Of a stretch of DNA of 64,000 nt, positions 25,380 through 34,852 are shown piece by piece. The position numbers and the translations under genes are program-made. Within the stretch, counting starts at the first letter, position 1; every line of letters begins with the position of its first letter. Source of the stretch: an uncultured Lachnospiraceae bacterium (GTDB lineage Bacteria; Bacillota; Clostridia; Lachnospirales; Lachnospiraceae); contig CAJUNB010000014.1 in NCBI GenBank assembly GCA_910587635.1, forward strand, positions 1-64,000, written 5' to 3'. The notes beneath the pieces are model-generated. The model was not told the DNA's origin. It made no database searches and was given only the letters and a program-made list of their open reading frames with translations.

Positions 25380-26876
25380 ATGGAATATATTCTTGAAATG
25401 AAAGATATTCAGAAATCCTTTCCAGGTGTACGCGCACTGGACGGAATTGATTTCAGGCTGAAACCGGGAGAGATCCATTCTCTTATGGGAGAAAACGGAG
25501 CAGGCAAATCTACGTTGATTAAAATCCTGACCGGAGTATACAGAAAAGATGGCGGAAGCATTATTTTCGATGGCCGGGAAGTAGAAATTAACAGTACGAT
25601 TGATGCACAGAACATGGGAATCAGCACAGTTTATCAGGAATTGAATATGATTCCCTATTTGAGTGTAGGAGAAAATATTTTCCTGGGCAGATATCCCAAA
25701 AAGGGAAATATGATCGACTGGAAAAAGCTGTATAAAGATGCAGGAGAATTACTGCAGGGAATGGGGCTGCATATTGATGCGCAGGCAATTCTGAATACTT
25801 ATGGAACCGCGGCACAGCAGATGATATCTATTGCCCGGGCGATCAGCTTAAACTGTAAGATTATTGTGTTGGATGAACCGACTTCTTCTCTGGATACGGA
25901 TGAAGTACAGATGCTGTTTCAGCTTGTGAAAGAACTGAAAGAAAAAGGAATCGCCGTTATTTTTATTTCTCATCGTCTGGATGAGATCTATGAGATCAGT
26001 GACCGGATTACCGTATTGAAAGACGGACATTATGAGGGTACATACCTGGCGTCAGAACTGAGTCAGAAAGAACTCATTACAAAGATGATCGGCCGGGAAC
26101 TGGAACAGAGTGAAAAGATAGAAAGAAGCTATGAAAACAGCAGCGATGAATGCATTATTGAACTGGATCAGATCATATCCAAGCCCAAACTAAAGGATAT
26201 ATCTTTGCGTATCAAGAAGGGAGAAATAGTAGGCCTGGCAGGTCTGCTCGGTGCAGGTCGTACGGAGACGGCGCAAGTTATCTTTGGTTATACCGTACCG
26301 GATGCAGGGACGATCAAAGTCAAAGATGCAAGCGTTATCCTGAGGACACCCCGGGACGGATTACAGCATAAAATGGCTTTTTGTACAGAAAACCGGAGAG
26401 AAGAAGGGATTATTCCCAATATGAGTGTCAGAGACAATATCCTTCTTTCCAGTCTGGCATCTATTAGCCGACATGGATTTCTGGACAGGGCGAAAGGAGA
26501 AGAGATCGTAAACGAATATATTGAACGGTTCCATATCAAGACACCGGATGCAGGACAAAAAATCAAAAATCTGTCTGGAGGAAATCAACAGAAAGTGATT
26601 CTTGCCCGGTGGCTGGCGACACAACCTGATTTCATTATATTTGACGAGCCTACCCGGGGTATCGACGTGGGCGCGAAAAAAGACGTTGAAATTCTTATTG
26701 CCCAAATAGCCGATATGGGACTGGGGGTGCTTTTGATTTCCTCAGAGATGTCGGAACTTGCCCGGAACTGTGATCGGGTATACGTTTTACGGGACGGAAA
26801 GATTGCGGGAGAAATCTATGGGGCAGAAATCAGACAGGAAAATATTACAAAGATAATAGCAGAAGGGAAACGTTAA
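25380..26876 (+). CDS. ytfR: Galactofuranose-type importer double ATPase (YtfR-like)
   Basis: ATG 25380 follows GGTGGATGACAA. The product has 498 residues. Domain 1 has GENGAGKST (near 38), a degenerate signature ('YGTAAQQMISIARA') and 'IIVLDEPTSSLD'. Domain 2 has 'GLLGAGRTE', LSGGNQQK and 'FIIFDEPTRGIDVG'. One degenerate site per protein is usual in this class. It drives the permeases encoded next. Confidence 0.88.
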   Translation: MEYILEMKDIQKSFPGVRALDGIDFRLKPGEIHSLMGENGAGKSTLIKILTGVYRKDGGSIIFDGREVEINSTIDAQNMGISTVYQELNMIPYLSVGENIFLGRYPKKGNMIDWKKLYKDAGELLQGMGLHIDAQAILNTYGTAAQQMISIARAISLNCKIIVLDEPTSSLDTDEVQMLFQLVKELKEKGIAVIFISHRLDEIYEISDRITVLKDGHYEGTYLASELSQKELITKMIGRELEQSEKIERSYENSSDECIIELDQIISKPKLKDISLRIKKGEIVGLAGLLGAGRTETAQVIFGYTVPDAGTIKVKDASVILRTPRDGLQHKMAFCTENRREEGIIPNMSVRDNILLSSLASISRHGFLDRAKGEEIVNEYIERFHIKTPDAGQKIKNLSGGNQQKVILARWLATQPDFIIFDEPTRGIDVGAKKDVEILIAQIADMGLGVLLISSEMSELARNCDRVYVLRDGKIAGEIYGAEIRQENITKIIAEGKR

Positions 26877-26904
26877 GGATGACCGACTGTAGTTGGAGGA
26901 TACT

Positions 26905-27861
26905 ATGCAGCGATTAGGAGTGAAAAAAGAATTCAATTTTTGGGATATTCTCGGTACATATGGCGTTTTTATTACTTTTTTTGTGCTGTTTGTGGGAAAT
27001 TCCATTTTTACAAAAAATTTTCTGAGCATGACTACAGTGCAGAATATCCTTTCCCAGTGTACAACGCCCGTTCTGCTGGGAATCGGTATGACAGTGGTTA
27101 TCGCTACGAGCGGAATCAATATTTCGGTAGGTTCGGTTATGGCGATGTGCGCCATGGTAGCAGCGAAGCTGATCAAAGAAGGAATGTTTGTACAGGGTAT
27201 GGCAGCGGGACTCATACTCGCTCTGCTATGTGGCGCGCTCACGGGCTATATCATTATCAAGTTTGATATCCAACCGATGATCGTGTCTCTGGCAATGATG
27301 TTTGTGCTGAGGGGTGTTGCGAAACTGCTCAATGACGGAAAAAATATGAGACCTGGAAACTCGGCACTGAATTCCTTTTTTTATGAGACAGTAGCCGGAA
27401 TCCCCGTACGGACAGTGATCTGGTTTGTATGCGCACTGGCGCTCTTTATTCTGATTTCGAAAACGAGATTCGGAATCTGTATTGAAAGTTTTGGGGATAA
27501 CAGCAGGGCGGCCAGGATCGCCGGTATCAATATTGTGGCGGTAATTGTAGCCTGCTATATGATCTGTAATGTGATGGCATACGTGGCGGGCGTGATCGAG
27601 ATGGGATATTCTTCCATCGTGGATCCGGGGAATATGGGTTTGACAAAGGAGATGGACGCCATTGCGGCCACCGTATTGGGAGGGACTTCCATCGACGGAG
27701 GCAAACCGCATATCTGGGGAACGGTATGTGGCGCCATGGTGCTTCAGATGATTTCCATTATGGTAAATATGAACAATGTTCCCTCTTCTTATGCAAAGAT
27801 TATCAAAGCGGCAATTATTATCCTGGCGATCTATTTCCAGGGTATGAAAAAGAATAATTGA
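26905..27861 (+). CDS. ytfT: Galactofuranose-type importer permease 1 (YtfT-like)
   Basis: The start ATG 26905 follows TTGGAGGATACT; the TTG at 26893 overlaps this site. It has 318 residues with many hydrophobic segments, 'TSGINISVGSVMAMCAMVAA' (near 70) and 'TVLGGTSIDGGKPHIWGTVC' late. It forms a heterodimeric channel with the next gene product. Confidence 0.85.
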   Translation: MQRLGVKKEFNFWDILGTYGVFITFFVLFVGNSIFTKNFLSMTTVQNILSQCTTPVLLGIGMTVVIATSGINISVGSVMAMCAMVAAKLIKEGMFVQGMAAGLILALLCGALTGYIIIKFDIQPMIVSLAMMFVLRGVAKLLNDGKNMRPGNSALNSFFYETVAGIPVRTVIWFVCALALFILISKTRFGICIESFGDNSRAARIAGINIVAVIVACYMICNVMAYVAGVIEMGYSSIVDPGNMGLTKEMDAIAATVLGGTSIDGGKPHIWGTVCGAMVLQMISIMVNMNNVPSSYAKIIKAAIIILAIYFQGMKKNN

Positions 27862-27878
27862 GAAAGAGGGGGACGAAA

Positions 27879-28868
27879 ATGAAAAATAAAAATATGATTC
27901 GAAAGATACTGCATTTTTTCAGTGAAAATGCTTCCATAATCGGGTTGGCTTTTATGCTTCTCGTAGGGACGCTGATTAACTCCAGCTTTCTCACAGTGGA
28001 TAATATTTCCAATATTCTCCGTCAGATGAGTACGGTATCGATTGTCACACTGGGTATGACAGTGGTTATCATCAGCGGCTCCATTGATCTGAGTGTAGGC
28101 TCTCTTTTCTGCCTGACGGCTTTTATCAGCAGTTATCTGAGTCAGTACAATACGATTCTGGCTGTGGCAGGAACCTTGGCTGCAGGTATGGCAATCGGTG
28201 CTTTTAACGGTTTTCTCGTAACAAAGATGAGGATTCATCCGTGGATTGCCACACTGGCGATGATGCTGGGGCTTCGGGGACTGGTACTTATCCTGACGAA
28301 GGAAGATACCTATAAACCGGGCGTTGCCAATACGGCTTTTGAAAGTATTGCCAGAGGGAGTATCGGTACCTTTTTAAATTATCCGCTCATTATTATGCTT
28401 GTGCTGGCGGTATTGTTTGCACTGATGATGAAATACACCCGGATCGGACGGGACTTTTACGTATGCGGCGGGAACCGGGAAGCGGCCAGGATGATGGGGA
28501 TCAATGTGGAGAGAGCTATCAATATATCTTTTATATTGAGCGGCTTTACATGTGCAGTTTCCGGTATCATTCTGGCAGCAAGACTCGGGTCTGTTTCTCC
28601 ACTGGCAGGAGACGGTAATGAGATGTATGCTATTGCTTCCTGCGTCGTGGGAGGTATTTACCTGAGCGGGGGCAGAGGAAAAGTTCATGGCGCGTTCATC
28701 GGTTCAATGATTATTGGACTGCTTACAAATATATTCAACATGCAGTCATGGCTCAGCACATTCTGGGAAAGTGTTATTACAGGCTCTCTTGTACTTATCG
28801 TCGTATTGCTCCAGAAAGTTTCCGCTATGAGAGCAGAACATAACAGGAAGATCGTGGAGACGATATAA
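27879..28868 (+). CDS. yjfF: Galactofuranose-type importer permease 2 (YjfF-like)
   Basis: ATG 27879 follows AGAGGGGG; the TTG at 27858 would overlap the previous gene. It has 329 residues, multiple membrane segments, 'ISGSIDLSVGSLFCLTAFIS' and 'CVVGGIYLSGGRGKVHGAFI'. The gene order binding protein, ATPase, permease, permease matches ytfQ-ytfR-ytfT-yjfF. Confidence 0.85.
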   Translation: MKNKNMIRKILHFFSENASIIGLAFMLLVGTLINSSFLTVDNISNILRQMSTVSIVTLGMTVVIISGSIDLSVGSLFCLTAFISSYLSQYNTILAVAGTLAAGMAIGAFNGFLVTKMRIHPWIATLAMMLGLRGLVLILTKEDTYKPGVANTAFESIARGSIGTFLNYPLIIMLVLAVLFALMMKYTRIGRDFYVCGGNREAARMMGINVERAINISFILSGFTCAVSGIILAARLGSVSPLAGDGNEMYAIASCVVGGIYLSGGRGKVHGAFIGSMIIGLLTNIFNMQSWLSTFWESVITGSLVLIVVLLQKVSAMRAEHNRKIVETI

Positions 28869-28994
28869 ACTTTGCAAGAGTGAAGGAGAAAACAGAACTT
28901 GGGAAATGATAAAAAACCGAATATGAGGATATTGTTAAGAAGAAATATGTCATTTAAAAAATGACTCAGTCAAACAAAAGAAAGGAAAAATACG

Positions 28995-29792
28995 ATGAGA
29001 ACATATATTTCAGAAAAAGAGGCAAAAGAGCTGATCTGCTCCATCGGGAGAAAGATGTATCAGCGCCAGTTCGTTTCCGCCAACGACGGAAATATTACAA
29101 TACGTGTAGGGGAGCGAGAAGTGATTGCAACGCCCACAGGCGTTTCCAAAGGGGATCTGACACCGGAAATGTTGCTGAAAGTAGATTTTGACGGTAACAT
29201 CCTGGAAGGGACGATGAAAGCCACATCCGAGCTGCCCATGCATCTGCGAGTCTACAACGAAAATGACGAAGTGATGTCTACTGCTCATGCTCATCCCTGC
29301 TATCTGAGTATCTTTGCCAATATGGGAATGGAACTGGATTTACCCATTACTCCGGCTACTGCAGCGATCTCAGGAAGAATATCGGTGGCACCATACCGCA
29401 ATCCGGGCTCCAACGAGCTGGCTGATTCGGTAGCGCCCTATGTGCAGGATTACAATGTGGTATTGCTGGCGAATCATGGACCTATCGCCTGGGGTAAGAG
29501 CCCTCAGGAAGCCTTTTTCATACTGGAAGATGCAGAGGCCTACGCGAAAATGGCACTGATACATAAATTTATTGTAGGGACTTACAGGCCGATTACAAAA
29601 CAGCAGATTCAATTACTCGCAGATACTCATGATCTTGTCATCAATCCGAAGCGGCTTGTGAACGCGCCAGATACGACAACCAATGAAGAGCCGGCGTCTT
29701 CCCTGGATGCTTACGATGGAATGGCAGTTCGCCTTTCGGATGAAACCATTGAAAAGCTGGCAGAGAAACTTGCACAGAAATTGAAATCATAA
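28995..29792 (+). CDS. Class II aldolase (fuculose/rhamnulose-1-phosphate aldolase type)
   Basis: ATG 28995 follows AAAGGAAAAATACG. The 265-residue product has the class II aldolase/adducin fold: 'SANDGNITIRVGEREVIATP' with the phosphate-binding 'GVSKGDL', catalytic Glu in 'ATSELPMHLRVYN', zinc ligands in 'TAHAHPCY' (His-x-His) and 'LLANHGPIAWGKS' (His). It should split a ketose-1-phosphate into dihydroxyacetone phosphate and an aldehyde. It is longer at the C-terminus than FucA. With the kinase next door it forms the last two steps of a deoxyhexose-like pathway; the isomerase is not in the window. Confidence 0.82.
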   Translation: MRTYISEKEAKELICSIGRKMYQRQFVSANDGNITIRVGEREVIATPTGVSKGDLTPEMLLKVDFDGNILEGTMKATSELPMHLRVYNENDEVMSTAHAHPCYLSIFANMGMELDLPITPATAAISGRISVAPYRNPGSNELADSVAPYVQDYNVVLLANHGPIAWGKSPQEAFFILEDAEAYAKMALIHKFIVGTYRPITKQQIQLLADTHDLVINPKRLVNAPDTTTNEEPASSLDAYDGMAVRLSDETIEKLAEKLAQKLKS

Positions 29793-29802
29793 GGAGGCTG
29801 TT

Positions 29803-31290
29803 ATGCAGAGACATTTGGCAGTTGATATCGGGTCCGAAAGTGGCAGAGTCTTTGTGGGATATATACAGGACGGGAAAGTCCATACGGAAGAACTACACCG
29901 TTTCAGGACCCAGTTTATGCAGATACATGGCAAGAGTGTCAGAAATATTTATCGATACCATGAGGAGATTTTACATGCCTTAAAACTTTATGCAGAAAAA
30001 TATGGGGACAGACTGGCAAGTATTGGGGTGGACAGCTGGGGCGGTGACTTCGTATTGTTGGACCGGGAAGGCAATATCAGCCAGCTTCCTACGTCTTACC
30101 GTTCCACATCCGCCGGAAACGATGCGGCGGAAATTATCGAAGAAAAAATGGGGATAGAGGAAGTCTATGGACGAACGGGGAATCAGGCAATGCCTACGGA
30201 TACCCTGAGCCAGCTCGTAAGACTGGTACGGGACAGGGCCCCTTCCATGGACGATCCCCATGGTATCCTTTTTATGGGGGATGTATATCAGTATTTACTG
30301 GGTGCCAGACCTTGTTGTGAACATTCTCTTGCCAGCTATTCCAGGATGTACAACAATGTGAAAGGCCGCTGGGATGAAGAAATCATGGAAAAAATGGGGA
30401 TACCTTTGACGATACAGACCCCGGTGGTATACGCGGGCGATGTGATCGGGCAGGTAGATCCGGTAATTTTGGAAGAAGCAGGCATCCGGGGGCCGGTTAA
30501 TATTATAACGCCCTGTACTCACGATACGTCCTGTGCAGCGCTGACCGTTCCCGATTTGGGAGAGGACTGGGCGTTTATCAGCAGCGGGACATGGTCACTC
30601 CTCGGCACAGAGACGGGGGGACCGATTATCAATGACCTGTCCTATGCGGGTAATTTTTCCAATTCCACGATGCCTCTTAAGACAAATATGTTTAAAAAGA
30701 ACGTACAGGGGATGTGGATTGTACAACAGTGTAAGAAGGCATGGAAAGACAGATATTCTTATGATCAGCTCGTTCAGATGGCAGCTAAAGTTACAGATAA
30801 CGATGTATTTTTTGATGTGGATATGGAACCATTCTATGATCCGAAAAATATGGCAATGGCAATTGCGGATTCGGTGGGAAGAGACTTTGGGGTCGATGTC
30901 GACTGGCAGGATGCTGGAAAAATTTCCCGCATCTGTTTTGAAAGTCTTGCGTTGAAATATCGCTACTGTTTTGATAAACTGTTAAAAGCTGCTGACAAAA
31001 AGATTTCCAAAATATATATTCTGGGAGGAGGAAGCTATAACCAGCTGCTAAATCAGTTTACAGCAGATGCCACCGGCTATCCTGTATACACAGGGGTATA
31101 TGAAGGTAGTAATATCGGAAACGTTCTGTTACAGGCTTACGGCTGTGGGGAACTGAAAGACAAAAGAGAAATGAGACAGGTGGTAAGTAACACGTTCAAT
31201 AAAAAGGCTTATTACCCTGAAATGACTGAGATATGGGATGAAAAGTATCGTATCTTTGTAGAGAGAATTTCACATAAAGCTCAATGGTAA
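29803..31290 (+). CDS. FGGY-family carbohydrate kinase (rhamnulokinase type)
   Basis: ATG 29803 follows AAGGAGG. The product has 495 residues and the FGGY layout: 'LAVDIGSESGRVFVGYIQDG' phosphate loop, 'SIGVDSWGGDFVLLDREGNI', 'PCTHDTSCAALTVP', 'FISSGTWSLLGTE', and 'IYILGGGSYNQLLNQFTADA'. The 'SSGTWSLLG' segment and overall pattern are those of RhaB-like kinases, which phosphorylate L-rhamnulose or close ketoses at C1. The aldolase gene upstream fits. The operon ends in a terminator at 31291-31338. Confidence 0.85.
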   Translation: MQRHLAVDIGSESGRVFVGYIQDGKVHTEELHRFRTQFMQIHGKSVRNIYRYHEEILHALKLYAEKYGDRLASIGVDSWGGDFVLLDREGNISQLPTSYRSTSAGNDAAEIIEEKMGIEEVYGRTGNQAMPTDTLSQLVRLVRDRAPSMDDPHGILFMGDVYQYLLGARPCCEHSLASYSRMYNNVKGRWDEEIMEKMGIPLTIQTPVVYAGDVIGQVDPVILEEAGIRGPVNIITPCTHDTSCAALTVPDLGEDWAFISSGTWSLLGTETGGPIINDLSYAGNFSNSTMPLKTNMFKKNVQGMWIVQQCKKAWKDRYSYDQLVQMAAKVTDNDVFFDVDMEPFYDPKNMAMAIADSVGRDFGVDVDWQDAGKISRICFESLALKYRYCFDKLLKAADKKISKIYILGGGSYNQLLNQFTADATGYPVYTGVYEGSNIGNVLLQAYGCGELKDKREMRQVVSNTFNKKAYYPEMTEIWDEKYRIFVERISHKAQW

Positions 31291-31338
31291 AAATCCCCCT
31301 GCCAGTTGTAACGTAAACTGACAGGGGTTTGTCCTTTT
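31291..31338 (+). terminator. Intrinsic terminator of importer operon 2
   Basis: AAATCCCCCTGCCAGTT (31291-31307) and AACTGACAGGGGTTT (31316-31330), then GTCCTTTT. Confidence 0.85.
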
Positions 31339-31365
31339 ATAAAAAATTACCGCTAATACTCTAAG

Positions 31366-31467
31366 AGCCGACGGACAGTGCAGTCCGTCCGCGTGCGGCG
31401 GGCTGGAATATGTCGTTAAAGTGCCTCGCTGCAGGCGGAGAATCCTGCAAAGCAGGATTCTTTTTCG
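31366..31467 (+). promoter_or_regulatory. Hairpin-rich leader before the response regulator
   Basis: GACGGAC-AGTGCA-GTCCGTC lies near 31370-31389. GAATCCTGC-AAA-GCAGGATTC followed by CTTTTTC lies at about 31440-31465 and looks like a complete intrinsic terminator about 45 nt before the start at 31510. It may terminate incoming transcription or act as an attenuator. Confidence 0.5.
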
Positions 31468-31509
31468 CCGAATAGGAAAAACTATAGGGGAAAGAGGAGG
31501 GATACGATT

Positions 31510-33081
31510 ATGAAATTGCTCATAGTGGATGATGAAGACTTTACGAGAGAATGTATCGCATATCAGATCGACTGGGCCAGTTATGATGTAGAGCTGGCCG
31601 GGATGGCGGTGAACGGAGAAGATGCTCTGGAGAAAATAAGTACGCTGCATCCTGATATCATTATCACCGATATTAAAATGCCTATTATGAATGGAATTGA
31701 GTTGCTGGAAGCCATTGTCAGAGAAAGGCTGAATGTGGATGTTATTATGCTAAGTGGATTTGAGGAATTTGAATTTGCCCAAAAGGCTCTGAATTTAGGG
31801 GCAAAAAATTTTTTTCTGAAACCTATTGACCCGGCAGAGCTGCTGAACGCCGTTATCGTACTTCAGGAGAAAAAGCTGGCTCAGGAGAAAAAAGACAGAA
31901 AAGAAGATGACCTGGAGTCCTTTATTAAAAATATTGTTTATATGGTGTATACACCGGAAGAAATGGATGCGGCAGTCGAGAAATTTGCGGAATTGAAAGA
32001 TTATTGGCAGGCGATGATAATTCTCCAGATGGACAATATCAGCGAAGCACTCTATATTGGAGGCGGGCACAGCGTATATAAAATGTTGCTGCAGGAGATT
32101 CAGACATACTGCAGTTCCCAGGAAGGCTGTTATCTATTGGAGAAAAGTCCGCACAATATGGTGCTGTTTATTATGAGAAAAGAAAAAGAGGAGGCAGAGC
32201 AGACACTTTCACAGTTAATTGTATTACTGCAGAAGATTTTACAGAAAATTGATTACAGTAATTATGTGATAGGAGTCAGTGAGTTGAATCATACGGTGGA
32301 AGAAGTGGGGAAATCTTATCTGGAAGCGAGTCGGGCTGTCAATACAAAATATATATACGGAAATGACAAAATTTACTATGCGGATGAAGGCTATCCGGCC
32401 TATCTTGCGGGCCTGTCAGACACAGGGGATCTGACAAAAGAGATTATCGACAATACTGTCTATTACAATGAAGATAAAATCGACGAACTGATCGAACTTC
32501 TTTTTGACATTGCTGAAAAGCATGATATTTGTCTGAATGGCTTACAGCAAATGATGTATCTGATTGTCAAGGGAATTATCAAACATGAAGCACTTGTCAA
32601 TATTGATATCAATTCGCTGTATTCTAATCCCAGTTCTATCATTATGTCTCTGTGCACCAGTGATGAAAACAAAGAGATGAAGAGAAAGCTGAAAGCCTTT
32701 CTGCATACAATAGGCAGGCAATTAAACAAAGTAAAGATCAAAAAGCCAAATCAGATCGTTACAAAAATAAAACAGTATATCCAGGATTGTTATCAGAAAC
32801 AGGATTTGTCCCTGGCGAAGATTGCGGAAGAGTTTAATTTCAGTGCCGCCTATCTCTCTACATTGTTTCGGATTAACTGTGGGCAGAATATTACAGATTA
32901 TATCAATGCCATTCGGATAGAGGAAGCATGCAGACTTCTGGCGCAGGAACCCTATAAGGTCTCCTATATAGCAGAAGCGGTGGGGTATTCCAACGCCACA
33001 TATTTTTGCAAAGTTTTCAAAAAATTAAAAGGGTCATCGCCGACAGATTACAGAGAAAATCTGGGAAGAGGATCAATATGA
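31510..33081 (+). CDS. YesN-type response regulator with AraC DNA-binding domain
   Basis: ATG 31510 follows AGAGGAGGGATACGATT. The 523-residue product has a receiver domain at residues 1-120 ('LLIVDDEDFTRECIAYQ', phosphoacceptor Asp in 'DIIITDIKMPIMNGIELL', Lys in 'FFLKPIDP'). A long middle region of about 270 residues follows, then an AraC helix-turn-helix domain from about 415 ('SLAKIAEEFNFSAAYLSTLF', 'AEAVGYSNATYFCKVFKKLK'). Its stop overlaps the start of the kinase gene. It probably controls the sugar operon just upstream. It is also a living counterpart of the dead regulator at 22015. Confidence 0.88.
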   Translation: MKLLIVDDEDFTRECIAYQIDWASYDVELAGMAVNGEDALEKISTLHPDIIITDIKMPIMNGIELLEAIVRERLNVDVIMLSGFEEFEFAQKALNLGAKNFFLKPIDPAELLNAVIVLQEKKLAQEKKDRKEDDLESFIKNIVYMVYTPEEMDAAVEKFAELKDYWQAMIILQMDNISEALYIGGGHSVYKMLLQEIQTYCSSQEGCYLLEKSPHNMVLFIMRKEKEEAEQTLSQLIVLLQKILQKIDYSNYVIGVSELNHTVEEVGKSYLEASRAVNTKYIYGNDKIYYADEGYPAYLAGLSDTGDLTKEIIDNTVYYNEDKIDELIELLFDIAEKHDICLNGLQQMMYLIVKGIIKHEALVNIDINSLYSNPSSIIMSLCTSDENKEMKRKLKAFLHTIGRQLNKVKIKKPNQIVTKIKQYIQDCYQKQDLSLAKIAEEFNFSAAYLSTLFRINCGQNITDYINAIRIEEACRLLAQEPYKVSYIAEAVGYSNATYFCKVFKKLKGSSPTDYRENLGRGSI

Positions 33082-34826
33082 AGAAATTGTATTCCAAACT
33101 TTTTGAAAGATTTGCATTTGTTTCTATTATTGTTGTACTTATCACGGATATCGTTTTTCTGACATATTTTACTAGTACCTCCAAAAAAAATGCACAGACA
33201 GTGTTGGACACGGCAGTGAATTATAGCAGTAGTGTCCTGAAGAACCTGAATGAAGAAGCAAATCGTATTAACATTCTGATTCAGAAGGATTCAGGAGTAC
33301 AGGAAGCCCTGCGAAATATTCCAGTCGATAATAATGGTATGTATTCACAGAGACTGGAAATCAATGGATATCTCCATACATTGCAGGCTAACAGCACTGT
33401 TTATATTGATGCGTTCTATCTTCTTTTAGATGATGGAAGGCAGTTCAAATCTACAAATTTTCCACTGCTCTATGACAGTACAGAAGAAATTCCGGCGTAT
33501 CTGAATTTACGGAGCATGGAAGATGAGAACTGGATTTCTACGTATCCCAAGTCTCTCGTTGCCAATAATTATAAAGATGGTTATGTGGCAGTCACCTATC
33601 CCCTGAGAAATATCAGAACCGGTGAATGTGTCGGTATTGTACTGGAAGAAATACGGATTGAGACAATTGAAAATGTAGTGTTGGCGGCCTGCTATCTGGA
33701 TCAGGTCAATGTGGAGATTCATGACGGAAGTGGAGATATGCTTCTGTCTATGGGAAGCAATATAGAATCGGGAGACGACATCGTGAAAAGTGCCGCCAGA
33801 ATGGAAAATGGCTGGAGTCTTATATTCACTTGTGATACATGGAGTCTGATAGGAGATACGATTAAACTGAGCCTGCTATTGGGAGGATTTTTATCTCTGG
33901 CTATGATTTTTTTCTCTGTGTACCAGAGTCGGAAAATTGCCAATTCCATATCTGTACCCATTGGCCAGCTGCTCAGTGCCATGGAAAATGAAAGCTCTTT
34001 TCGGCAGAGAGATACAGTTTCTGTAGAAACGAGCATTTATGAAGTGAACCATTTGTTTATGAACTATAACAGAATGATCAGGCATCTGCAGGAACTTTTT
34101 GCAGAGCTGGAAAGAAAACAGCAAGATGTGAGAAAATCGGAATATGCAGCGTTGCAGGCACAGATCAATCCCCATTTTCTATATAATACACTGGATAATA
34201 TTACGTGGAAAATACGGTCAGGGGATGCGGCGGATGCTATTGATGAAGTAATGAGCCTGAGCAGGTTTTTCCGTCTTTCCCTGAGTAAAGGAGCAGAACT
34301 TGTTTCTGTGGAGGATGAACTGGAGCATGTGCAGCTCTATTTGAAAATTCAGAAAAAGCGGTATGGAAAACGCTTTGATTATATGATTGAATCCTATATG
34401 AGGGCGGCTGATATGAACCGTTTTTATGTACCTAAGCTCATTTTACAACCATTGGCGGAAAACTCTATTTATCATGGTTTTGAACGAACATTGCAAGGAG
34501 GAAAAATTGAAATATGGGCAGACCGAAAAGATGACAGAATTGTATTTGAGGTATTTGATAACGGTGGCGGGATGGAAGCAGAGAAATTGAAAGCAATCAA
34601 TGAAGATCTGAAAAACCCCGAAAAAATAAGAAATCTGGACTATAAAAATGGTTATGGTATATTTAATATCAATGCCAGAATAAAAATCATATTTGGCATG
34701 GAATACGGTTTGGAATTTGCCAGTGTGGAGGGACAGTCCACGGTGGCAAGGCTGACACTGCCCTGTAATGAAGAAACTGTTTTTGCATTGGACAAAAGCC
34801 AATATTTCCTTTATAATATTGAATGA
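33078..34826 (+). CDS. YesM-type sensor histidine kinase
   Basis: ATG 33078 overlaps the regulator stop (ATGA) and gives a normal membrane N-terminus; the longer frame from 33006 lies inside the regulator gene. The product has 582 residues: membrane segment 15-37, extracellular sensor domain to about 275, second membrane segment ('IKLSLLLGGFLSLAMIFFSV'), and a HAMP linker. The His-kinase motif 'ALQAQINPHFLYNTLDNITW' follows (His near 370), then a HATPase domain with N-box 'LQPLAENSIYHGF', 'DNGGGME' and 'GYGIFNINARIKIIF'. It senses an extracellular signal, likely a saccharide, and phosphorylates the regulator. Confidence 0.88.
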   Translation: MKKLYSKLFERFAFVSIIVVLITDIVFLTYFTSTSKKNAQTVLDTAVNYSSSVLKNLNEEANRINILIQKDSGVQEALRNIPVDNNGMYSQRLEINGYLHTLQANSTVYIDAFYLLLDDGRQFKSTNFPLLYDSTEEIPAYLNLRSMEDENWISTYPKSLVANNYKDGYVAVTYPLRNIRTGECVGIVLEEIRIETIENVVLAACYLDQVNVEIHDGSGDMLLSMGSNIESGDDIVKSAARMENGWSLIFTCDTWSLIGDTIKLSLLLGGFLSLAMIFFSVYQSRKIANSISVPIGQLLSAMENESSFRQRDTVSVETSIYEVNHLFMNYNRMIRHLQELFAELERKQQDVRKSEYAALQAQINPHFLYNTLDNITWKIRSGDAADAIDEVMSLSRFFRLSLSKGAELVSVEDELEHVQLYLKIQKKRYGKRFDYMIESYMRAADMNRFYVPKLILQPLAENSIYHGFERTLQGGKIEIWADRKDDRIVFEVFDNGGGMEAEKLKAINEDLKNPEKIRNLDYKNGYGIFNINARIKIIFGMEYGLEFASVEGQSTVARLTLPCNEETVFALDKSQYFLYNIE

Positions 34827-34852
34827 TGTGGATCAAAAAGGAGGGGATTCAA

